Below, one piece after another: positions 33,285 through 41,873 of a stretch of 64,000 nt of DNA. The notes under the pieces were generated by a model. The model saw nothing but the letters and a program-made list of their open reading frames with translations. It made no database searches and had not been told where the DNA came from. Source of the DNA: Cliona cf. orientalis (Eukaryota; Porifera; Demospongiae; Clionaida; Clionaidae). Positions within the stretch are counted from its first letter, which is position 1. Every line of letters begins with the position of its first letter. The position numbers and the translations under genes are program-made. The stretch spans positions 36,591,351 through 36,655,350 of the forward strand of contig OZ005689.1 of assembly GCA_963930775.1 (NCBI GenBank). Direction: 5' to 3'.

Positions 33285-35153
33285 TCAAATTTTGCTCTTC
33301 TTTGATCTGTTCAGCCTCCGATTCACTTCGTCAATTGCTGCTACACAATCGCTCCATACCTTTTTCTCATTTTCCTTCGACTGCAAAGGGTACATCCTGT
33401 ACGTCTCCCTTTTGATGTAGTCAACCCTTTTCGGATCTAGTTTAGATTTTCCGAGTACCCCTGCTACATTGCTAATTGCCCTCTCTTCCACAGAGAAAAT
33501 TCTGCGGTTAAGGTTATATAGCAGAAAAATTCTGCCTTGAGGTACTTGTTCGGCTTATACGGACAATTTCGGCATCATCGATCAGCGTACCTGTATTTTC
33601 GTTCTCCTTATTGTCCATATCAGGTTCCTCAGTAAATGATGAATTGAACCACCGCGTGTTGGGTTTCGGTGGACCAAGAGGTAGCGTTGCTACTTGTAAA
33701 GTAGGTTGTTTGCTCTTTTCCTCTTGAGTTGCTGTGGCAGATGGACCAGGAGGAGGAGTCAGTGGGGGCACTTCATTCCTTGGACGCTGCAACTGACGAA
33801 GCTCATTCTCTAATCCAGCTTGCTTTTCCTTCACCTCCTTAATTTGCTGCAGCATTAAGTCAAGCTTCTTCTCTATGGACAGGGTAAGTCTCTGATCAAG
33901 AAGTGCAACACCAGAGGAAACACCATCCACGATATCCATGACTTTGGAGAGACACTGCAACAATAGACAATACAACAGTTTATTATGACACTGTACGTGC
34001 ATGTACATGTACATATCGGATGTCTGTACTGTAGTGTATTGTACATGTATAATATTTATGCAATAAAATTATGTGTACATCTATATAAAACCTACATGTA
34101 CCTTGCATGCTTTGCCAGTACATATACATTCACAGTTGCCTGTGGTGTACACTCGTCTACTGTCACCACCTATAGCAAATAACATACGTGTAAATCAAAT
34201 AGTCTTATAGTAGTCACATCTTTATCAATGTTCGTGTCTATCAATGAAACTCACTTTGCGACGATAAACATCCTTGATAACAACATCATCACTGTCATCA
34301 TCAGAGCTACCAGACGATGACGATCCACTGCCTTGTGACAGATAAATTGGTGGTGGAGCATGTTGAGGAGGGGGATGGTGTTCCAATGCCTGCTTCAGAA
34401 GGGTAATTATTTAAATTAATATTACATGTGAAAAACATGTACTTGTACCTGTAAACCACTTGTAGCAGATAAGTCCATGGCTGGTGATCTCTTGGATGGT
34501 GAGCCCTTGCCAGGTAAGCCCTTGGATGGTGAGCCCTTGGCTGGTGATCTCTTGGATGGTGAGCCCTTGCCAGGTAAGCCCTTGGATGGTGAGCCCTTGG
34601 CTGGTGATCTCTTGGATGGTGAGCCCTTGCCAGGTAAGTCCTTGGATGGTGAGCCCTTGGCTGGTGATCTCTTGGATGGTGAGCCTTTGCCAGGTAAGTC
34701 CTTGCCAGGTGAGTCCTTGGCTGGTGAACCTATCTCCAACTGGAAAGTGCTGGACTTTTGTTTAGCCTGGCGTGTTTGCTTCCTCTTTGACTGTTTTGAT
34801 TTTTCCTTCTTAGCACCCTGGCGTTTCGTTTTAAGGCCAAGCCGTCTTCTCTTTGGGGGCGGAGCAGTCTCTCTCTCATCACTGGATTGCTGATTATTTG
34901 CATGCAAATGATTCAAGATGTCAGCTTCAGCCTGTTTCATAGCTGCTTGATCTCCCACCGCAAGGACCTTGGCAGAATACTCCTCACCATTCCAGTTGAT
35001 CCAGCACTCTCCATTGACAACTGCTACAGAAGGTCGAAGTAATTGTTTGCGTGTGATGATCGAAATACATTCATCACAGTCAAACTGCACCAAGTAGTGG
35101 CTAGGACCAGCACTCTCCTGAATGACTTTGAGAATAGTTAGCCTATCCGTCAT
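33285..35153 (-). CDS. Cargo gene: Lys/Ser/Pro repeat protein with BEN-like C-terminus
   Basis: Exon 1 (35153-34449) starts MTDRLTILKV and encodes a small beta-rich domain (about residues 1-75, with a NGECWINWNGEEY core). A nuclear-localisation-like basic stretch and four tandem 20-residue repeats rich in SPSKRSPAKG follow. Exon 2 (34389-34255) joins in phase 0 and encodes a proline/serine/aspartate linker. Exon 3 (from 33954, phase 0) encodes a coiled coil (KKLDLMLQQIKEVKEKQAGL) and a linker. The C-terminal block (about 33510-33285) reads VEERAISNVAGVLGKSKLDP and ends with a WSDCVAAIDEVNRRL helix, the pattern of a BEN domain, a DNA/chromatin-binding fold. Between exon 3 and this block, about 31 nt containing a second GCAGAATTTT puts the BEN part out of frame, so this copy may be inactive. 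Likely nuclear. The whole gene lies inside the Tc1-type element. Confidence 0.65.
34490..34720 (-). repeat. 60 bp coding tandem repeat in the cargo gene
   Basis: Four units of 60 bp (GATCTCTTGGATGGTGAGCC, CTTGCCAGGTAAGC and variants on the plus strand), nearly identical, encode a 20-residue lysine-, serine- and proline-rich module on the minus strand. Both strands are open here because of the repeat; the minus frame is the coding one. The tail resembles linker-histone C-termini in composition. Confidence 0.8.
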
Positions 35154-35234
35154 CTTCTAGCCAACTTCAGGGCAGGAGAGATGCAGGAGAAGATCAGAAA
35201 ACAATATTTTTCTGAAATGTGTCTGTACCCAGAC

Positions 35235-35400
35235 AAGGAGGCCTCTTTTATAGACATTTTGACAGCAGGTGAGTTGTCCTGACCTTTTGATGGCAGATGA
35301 GTTGTTGACCTGACCTTCTGACAGCAGGTGAGTTGTCCTTTGGACTGTAAACTAATTACCTGACCTTTTGACAACAGGTTAGCTGTCTTGAACTTCAAAT
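35235..35400 (-). promoter_or_regulatory. Candidate upstream region with repeated TGACCT
   Basis: Just upstream of the cargo gene start are three or four degenerate units (GACAGCAGGTGAGTTGTCC, TGACCTTTTGA) with TGACCT at 35280, 35306, 35311 and 35361; the middle two form TGACCTGACCT. TGACCT is the complement of the nuclear-receptor half-site. Function is speculative; the repeat itself is plain. Confidence 0.35.
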
Positions 35401-35583
35401 TAAGCTAGTCTTAATTCTAACACACCCAACAAACATGCAGCAGCCACCCCTACATGATTTCAACTTTCATAATATCATTTGAAAGAATGAATAATATGGA
35501 ATAATACATGTACATGTAACACAATACTACACGACAATGCACAAACAAAAAATGTGTGTGGTATTATTGCATGTAAACTAGTA

Positions 35584-36681
35584 CTAGTATCCAGTTGGAC
35601 CACCATTTTCCTGGATAACCTTAGGAATGACTTTTTTGAGATGCTGAATGTACTTTCTGCATGCACTTGGAGTTAGAGTTTTCCAAAAGTCCTTGATTCC
35701 TGCTTTAAGTTCTTCCACATTCTTGGGCTTGGTTTCTCGGCGCAGATACTCTTTCATTGATCCCCAAACATTTTCGATGGGATTCAGGTCTGGGCTTGAA
35801 GGTGGTGTTTTCCACCAGTTGATTTCCTTGTTCTCAAAGTAGTCTTGTGCCCATTTGCTCGTATGTTTCGGGTCGTTGTCCTGCTGGAACCTGTGGCCGT
35901 CTGGAAAATGCTCCTCGAGAAATGGAACAAGCGATGCATCCAATATGTCAGTGTACCGAGTTGCGTTCATGATCCCTGTAAACATGACAATGGAGGTGGC
36001 ACCCCTGGCTGATATTCCTGCCCAAACGTGCACCTTTTGGGCATGCTTTGGCTTCGCTACCAACATGATAGGATGTCCTGCTTTACGAAAGATCACCTTT
36101 CGATGGGCTTCAATTTGAATGGTGGATTCGTCTGTGAAAATGACATCATCCATTTCAAGATAGTTAGTTGTCACTCGCTCAAGGCACCATGTCATTCACT
36201 TTTCCTTATTTATTTCTGTAAATAGCTGGCAGTACTTCACTCGCTTGCATACCCAAGGCGTGCGTGCTCGTTTGATTGTGCTCATCGACACCTCAATTGC
36301 TGAGAACTTCTCCTTGAATAAACGATAAAGTTGTCGAGCTGTCAGATCCATCCTCTCAGCCATTGTATCATCAATAAACCTGTAGTGTTCTCCTTGCAAA
36401 ATTCGAGGCCGTGGAGCTCTTTTTAGGTCAGCTATAGTGTGGCAACGGCTATACTTCTTCAATAACTTGTACAACGCACTCCGCGAAATTGAAATATCTT
36501 CTTCTGCTAGTCTCTCGACTATGTGCTGTACTGGGATTCCTTTCCTCCAGAGATGAATCACTCTTGTCCTCGTCTCAATGCTCAGGGGACCCATAATAGA
36601 GCTCTCTCTCCAAGTGTGGAACTGATGGTGTGCTTTATTTCGACAAAAACGTTGCATTGCACGCGTATGCAAGGTTTGCAT
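35584..36681 (-). pseudogene. Tc1-family DD34E transposase with one in-frame stop
   Basis: Two adjacent open parts in one frame (36681-36199 and 36195-35584) are separated by a TGA at 36198-36196. The N-terminal part has paired-type helix-turn-helix segments (RVIHLWRKGIPVQHIVERL and a second one after PRPRI). The C-terminal part has the catalytic triad: D in IFTDES, D in QQDNDPKHTS and E in SPDLNPIENVW, with 34 residues between the second and third, diagnostic of the Tc1 family. It cuts and rejoins the element at TA sites. Length (about 365 codons) is normal and the ends look complete. The TGA could come from CGA by CpG deamination. As it stands this copy would give only a truncated DNA-binding part. 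Confidence 0.88.
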
Positions 36682-36989
36682 TAATGGAGGTGTGGCCGGC
36701 CGGCCCCGCGCCTATGCGCGATTGCGCAATGACCTACGCGCGTGCACCACTCGCGCGTGTACGTGACGTGGGCGATCGCGAGTACGTGTATGCGCGTGCG
36801 CTTTTGTGAGTCCCGAGTACGCATACGCGCACGCGCTCGAGAGTACTCGTATTGTACACGCGCGTTCCGGAAATTGACTCGTGTGTTACTCGCACTCGTT
36901 TGTCAAGTTACCTGTGAGCAGTACTGTATGTGTTAGGAGAAGTCCTTAAGGCTACACTTCCTTATTTGTAACGTGCAGCTGCTGCGGTG

Positions 36990-37504
36990 CATAGCAGATT
37001 ACTTTTGTACAAGCCACAAATTGACTTAGTATGTAATGTGGTTGTAGACTGTGTACTACGGGCGGTGCTATCACTATGGAGCTTAACCAATGGAAATACC
37101 CTGCAGCTGGCCACTCCATATAAGGTCAAGCATTGCTAATGAACTTCGCCTAACACATCTGACATGCAGTTGGACGCTCCTTCGCCGCCCTTCGGGCGGC
37201 TCATATGCTCCTGTTATCGCGCATGCAGCATAATATTGCAACCGCCTAGATTGCGGCAAAGGTGAGCATGGCATTGTTAATTTAGGGGCGTAGTTTCCGG
37301 ATGTTCGCTATTTAGAGGCAGTTTTGCCTTGAAAAGTCACGTTGGGAGCTTGGATCTTGTCCGCTGTCCGGAATCGAGAAGCGTCCGCTTCTCGGAAGGT
37401 TACTAATGTACTATAACTATGCTAAATTCAATCGGTAACACGGCACTTGTCCGCTGTAGAGAGGTTGTCCGCTTCTCGGAGGGTCCATTATCAGAGGCTC
37501 GACT
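36990..37504. other. Interval up to the duplication boundary
   Basis: It holds a perfect small hairpin (GCCGCCCTTCGGGCGGC, about 37183-37199) and a degenerate transposon end at 37330-37505. The latter contains two TTGTCCGCT...CTTCTCGGA blocks and ends in GAGGCTCGACTGTAT, which looks like a TIR terminus. Homology to the first copy of the segmental duplication begins directly after it. No gene is supported; the 63-codon minus frame at 37083-37274 is unsupported. Confidence 0.45.
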
Positions 37505-37751
37505 GTATATTGGGTAATTATTTGTATGGATACTATCAGTCAGATAAACTGTTTCCCTTTCCCTGCCACAGCTCTAACACACGACAATGTTCTAATTGAA
37601 CTCAAAGAGCTCGACTAGGAGACACTTGATGGTGTACTGGGACTCCCTGGGTCTGAGTGGCAGAGTATTGAGAAGACGTATATTTTAGAGGAAGAGCGTA
37701 GGAGTGTTGTGGTGGGTGGATCACCACCCCCTAGCCTCCTGGAGGCTACTA

Positions 37752-39206
37752 CCGTAGTCTCCCGGGTAAGCGCCCATGGGCGCTCTACCATAACACGCTG
37801 ATTTCGCCATACTGGGCGCTTACCCGGTGTACTGGGCGCTTACCATGTGCAAAAATCGAAATAGGCGGGACCAGTTTTGTGGGCGTGGCAGTAAGCTAGA
37901 CTCGTGGTAAGCGCTCTATATAGAGCGCACGCTTCGCGCTTTGCCTCTTAATAGGAAGCGACGAGAAAGGTTAAAACTACACAAGCTGCCAGAGAAAAAT
38001 AGCTAGTCATCTGAATCAGAGAAGGGATCGATATCGTCATCTTCGCCAGCACCCTCCTGATCGGCTTCACCGTCGCCGTCCTCGAGATCCCTCGGGATTC
38101 ATTCTCGAATGAAGTGATCTTTGGACCCATCGACTGCGTTAGAGTTAATTAAAGCCTACTGCGTGGGTGGATCAAAAAAGTGCCGCGCACTTCCGCTATA
38201 CGCCGTAAAGCTGACCAAGGCGAGGGCAATACTCATATCACCCAGGATGTGGTTAGGGCAATACGAGTATTGCCCGGCCGCTCTTGCGCCATGAGCTTTG
38301 CCATAGAAGCTATGTACAAAGCAATGTCTATGTATGTACGAACAGATTAGATGAATGTTTTTGGCTGTGTTGACTAGCGATTTAATCGCTAGTTTTGTAA
38401 GAGGTCTCACACTGCAGCTAGCAATTGCTGCTGCAATGCGCGTACGCCATACATATCGATAGTAGCTAGCTTGTAAATACAATCTGGATCTCTACCACGC
38501 ACTACGAAACAACTGTACAAAGCCCAGTAAGCTTGATGCTGCCTGTTTCAGCTACGCACACTCCCCGTTTACAGCTAGATCCCTCCAGGCCATACAAGCC
38601 AATCTTTTTGCTTACCTTAGAAATAAAAATTAGCAACAAAGGCCAGAATTTCAGTCAAGGAATTGCTGCAGATGATCGATAGTCACTGTAGGAACCAAGA
38701 GTCAAGAAGCTAGGTAGAATCATCGCTGCTACAAGCGTACAAGAGCGCTGCCAGCTACACAGATGGCTAGCTAGTACATACATTCAAACGGTATGACGTC
38801 ATACGGTCGCTATGGAACTACTGTAGTTGCTATGGTTGTGGTCGGATGACGTCAATACGGGATGCGTTACTATAGTAATGCAGATGCGTTGCCATAGTAG
38901 GCTTTAAAATAGTTATACCACGCCCCCTCGGGCCGCATGGGATTTATTGCCTTCGCCCTCGGGCTCAGGCAATAAATCCCATACAGCCCTCGTGGGCATG
39001 GTATAACTATTACATATCGTTATATATTTGATATTGCTGTGTAGAGGCAGTGATCTTGTAAATTTTTTCTTGATGGGCGCTTGCCATGTTGATCTAGGCG
39101 CAGCCTACCTGGGCGCTTACCCGGGAGTGGGCGCTTAACATTCGACCAGGCAAAACAGTTACCTGGGCGCTTACCCAGGAGTGGGCGCTTGCCCGGGAGA
39201 CTACGG
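37752..39206. mobile_element. 1455 bp TIR element, TA target, repeated GGGCGCTTACC
   Basis: The ends are inverted copies of CCGTAGTCTCCCGGG, flanked by TA (37750-37751 and 39207-39208). The first copy of the locus has the uninterrupted site GGCTACTAATAAC at about 885. Both subterminal regions carry repeated TGGGCGCTTACCCGG words (about three within 90 bp of the left end, five within 135 bp of the right end), a layout expected of transposase-binding sites. Inside are a minus frame (38156-38482) and a nested foldback at 38907-39015. No transposase is recognised, so it is probably non-autonomous. Confidence 0.88.
38907..39015. repeat. Nested foldback, about 45 bp arms
   Basis: AATAGTTATACCACGCCC and ATGGGATTTATTGCC on the left are mirrored by GGCAATAAATCCCAT and GGGCATGGTATAACTATT on the right around TTCGCCCTCGGGCTCA. 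It is a miniature palindromic element inside the larger TIR element. Confidence 0.75.
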
Positions 39207-39517
39207 TAATAACAAATGGATGAGAAGGGGAAACATTCACTAGCCAGCCGGATTCATCAGTATGCAGAGAAAGTGACTGGTATGTTGAGCAGTGTCTTGT
39301 ATTGTCACTGACAGCTAGCTATACAATTCCAGTTAATAATACTCAGATTAATAAGCATGTGCATGTGCACACCAATTAGTGGGCGAGAACATGAGGTACA
39401 CATTTACAAGGTTGTTCCATCCATGGCATGTGTATAAAGTGTGTAGCCATGCAGCCAATGCATGAGGTGAATAGTATCTCACAGTAGATCCAGTCATTCT
39501 GCTGCTCTGCTTCCATA

Positions 39518-40199
39518 TGTGACCCTCCACGAGGAAACCAAGCATAATGCATGCGCTGGATACCAATCTGAGATACAGGCCAAAATAATAGTTGCCCAAG
39601 GTGATAATTATCGTTTTCCACTTTTTGGTACAGATCGATAGAGGAATCATTCCTCTACACAAATATCTGCTTCGTAGCTTCTAGAACGCGATACTTACCG
39701 AGTTATGGCTCGAAGAAGTCGGCCATGTAGCCAACATTGATCGTCCATGATATGGAGCCATTGCCATAGTTGCAGCTAGGCAAGCACAGCAGCTGCACAG
39801 AAAACACTCTCCAATCACTTCTTTCCTCGATTTTGTATACTAACGATCTATAGACACACTCATCTTTTCGTTCTTTTCCATCGAAACGCCGGCTGCTGCT
39901 CTCTTTCCAACGTTTTGGCAGCCATGTGGCTCTTTGACTTAGTGGGCGGGGCCACGTATTTACTATAAACTGCAAATATACGGACTTCTGCGTGCAACGT
40001 ACGTAGTAATCCTCATTGCAATACTTTAGTACGGGAGATCCGGGTATATTTTTGGTCATATCTCCATGACTACACGGGCTAGAGACTTCAAATTTGCTGG
40101 AGCAATAGTTCAAAGGTTGTACTTGGTAATGGTAATGGTGGCCTTAACTGAAAAAATTTTTTCCGCGCATTATGCTTTGTTTCCTCGTGGAGAGTCACA
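39518..40199. mobile_element. 682 bp TIR element, TA target
   Basis: The left end TGTGACCCTCCACGAGGAAA and the right end (complement of TGTGACTCTCCACGAGGAAA) continue inverted to GCATAATGC. TA lies on both sides (39516-39517 and 40200-40201). The first copy of the locus lacks it near 1868. A 136-codon minus frame (39703-40113) inside shows no family and may be incidental. Confidence 0.82.
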
Positions 40200-40411
40200 T
40201 ATAGCATAGTAATGTGCTCACTGTGCACTTTGATCTGGTAATGGTCGTCAATTTATATGTGAGCATGTGTATGGGGCCACCACATGAGTGTGCAGTATGT
40301 GTTGGCTGTCACTTCCTGTCCTGGTTGGATCAGCTCAGAGTTGTAATGATGATTACGGTATGTACGTGCATAATGTGTACATGATGCAGATCCATTGTCT
40401 CCTTATTCCTC

Positions 40412-41047
40412 CTAGGGCGGTCTAAGGACTGGGACACCCATTTCAGAGCTTGATTTTAGCTGTAACTTTAGCCACCATATCTCCAGAATACTACATGTTG
40501 TGAACAAGGAAGTTGCACAATAAGATAGACCAACCATTTCTCTAACCGCAAACTAATTAATGGCCACGCCCATTAATTACCTGCCTACCGGTGACGTCAT
40601 GCGTAAAGGCTATTCCGAAGACAAGATCGCAAAAGGCGGCGGTGAAGATCAATCTGGACGACTGTCTCTCTAGGCCTTAAATAAAGTTTATATGCCTAAC
40701 TAATAAATATCACTGGGGCAAGTTGATCTGTCATCGTACTGAGCGGGAATGCCCCAAAGTGTGATAAACCTAAGGTCACACGAGGGTTATTTACCTGAAT
40801 ATCTCCCGTCTCGTTCAACAGTTCTTCCTGCCCCAGGGCATTATGACTTAAAATCGTCATTACTCGCTTCGTACAACGGAGATATCTTCATAGCTAAGCG
40901 TCTTCATCGCCGCCTCAGCCAACCTCTGCCTTTGTACAGCTACTATATGGCCATGATTGTGATCATGTGACTAAACGTATTGAAGTATATTGCGCGCACG
41001 TGACCCCTGCTCTGGCGCGCGCGTACCCAGTCCTTAGATTACCTGAG
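40412..41047. mobile_element. 636 bp TIR element immediately before an exon acceptor
   Basis: The left end resembles CTAGGGCGGTCTAAGGACTG and the right end is the complement of CTCAGGTAATCTAAGGACTG, with TC on both sides. The first copy reads TTATTCCTCAGACC uninterrupted at about 2070-2083, so the insertion lies between the polypyrimidine tract and the AG of the exon-2 acceptor. The new acceptor context is GAGTCAG. Confidence 0.78.
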
Positions 41048-41051
41048 TCAG

Positions 41052-41318
41052 ACCACAGTTTCACCCGTCAAAACATCTCCATGGTCACTGCCACAGATGA
41101 CGATTATACACTAGCTAGTGTTCTGCAAGTGCCATACTCCATACGGGACGAGATAAGAGAGAAAACCTCTACTTCTGCTGACTTCAGGGATGGGACTATA
41201 GAGTACTACGTACAGTACTCCCCCCGAGCTACCTGGACTGAACTGGCAGGACGACTCTACTGTATAAAGTGTGGTAAAGCGTTGGCTGCAGATAGGAGGT
41301 TTATCAAGAGAACACCTG
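41052..41318 (+). pseudogene. Copy of Death-domain exon 2
   Basis: Homologous to 2081-2350 with an open frame, a TCAG boundary and a GTAAGT donor at 41319; it is 3 nt shorter than its counterpart. The exon itself is not broken, but its polypyrimidine tract is displaced by the element at 40412-41047 and all other parts of the gene copy are damaged. It is therefore listed as part of a pseudogene. The following intron lacks any equivalent of exon 3 (2888-3157). Confidence 0.7.
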
Positions 41319-41873
41319 GTAAGTGTGTGTATATACCTCTCTCCAACAGTTTCAGCTCTAGATAGCAAAAAATTTAATAGTGACCGGATTTGGGAAAGCC
41401 CTCCATAAGGGATCCGCACGCGATTCGCGCAATGCGCATTTTTAGTAGCTCAGGTCGAAATTTATCGAAGTCCAGATTTTGTCATATACATAGCAAAACT
41501 TTTCACATAATTATAATAATATTATGGTAATTGATGCTTATTCTATTCTAATTAGGGAAAAAAGCATTATTAAGTGGACACTTCAGTAATCAAGATGGGA
41601 GTACCTAGCACTAGCAAATAAAGTGGATGATGTGGTGATAATTAGGTTATATGTTATGAATATTATTAAGAATCCCATGTTGCTACATTAGCTTTGCCCA
41701 AATTGTTGCTGAATATGCCCATGGTGAAACTAGGTGTACACATGATAACATCAGTGTGTCTGTGCCCTTGTTTGGTGCATCATGTGACTAACTAGTATTA
41801 GATTGTGCTTTTGTTTCAATCTCCCATCTCATTCACTCATTTATGGCCACCTTGATTACTTTTGATTCCCCAG

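Larger units (their letters stand above)
32075..36926. mobile_element. 4.85 kb Tc1/mariner-type element with cargo gene
   Basis: The ends are inverted copies of CAGTACYGNTCACAGG followed by TAACTTGACAA, with TA on both outer sides (32073-32074 and 36927-36928). Between them lie a transposase gene (35584-36681, minus) and a multi-exon gene (33285-35153, minus). I see no inner copy of the terminal repeats around the transposase alone, so the outer repeats define one unit. Tc1/mariner elements are usually 1.3-2.4 kb with a single gene. Subterminal regions (32100-32290 and 36690-36900) are CpG-rich alternating purine-pyrimidine sequence. The 1 kb from 32290 to 33284 has a short plus frame (to 32438) and otherwise nothing recognised. 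Confidence 0.85.
37526..39279 (+). pseudogene. Broken copy of Death-domain exon 1
   Basis: Homologous to 622-964. ATG at 37526 is retained but CTCTACTGG has become CTCGACTAG, giving a stop. About 45 bp encoding part of the first helices are deleted, and a 1455 bp transposon (37752-39206) splits the exon at the GGAGGCTAC site. The donor GTATGT is still present at 39280. It cannot encode the Death domain. Confidence 0.8.

Noticed and set aside
34477..34893. 138-codon plus frame over the cargo-gene repeats
   Set aside because: It is the antisense of a 60 bp in-frame repeat; splice sites and the ATG support the minus strand.
39703..40113. 136-codon minus frame as a gene
   Set aside because: It lies wholly inside a non-autonomous TIR element and has no recognisable family; noted only as a finding.
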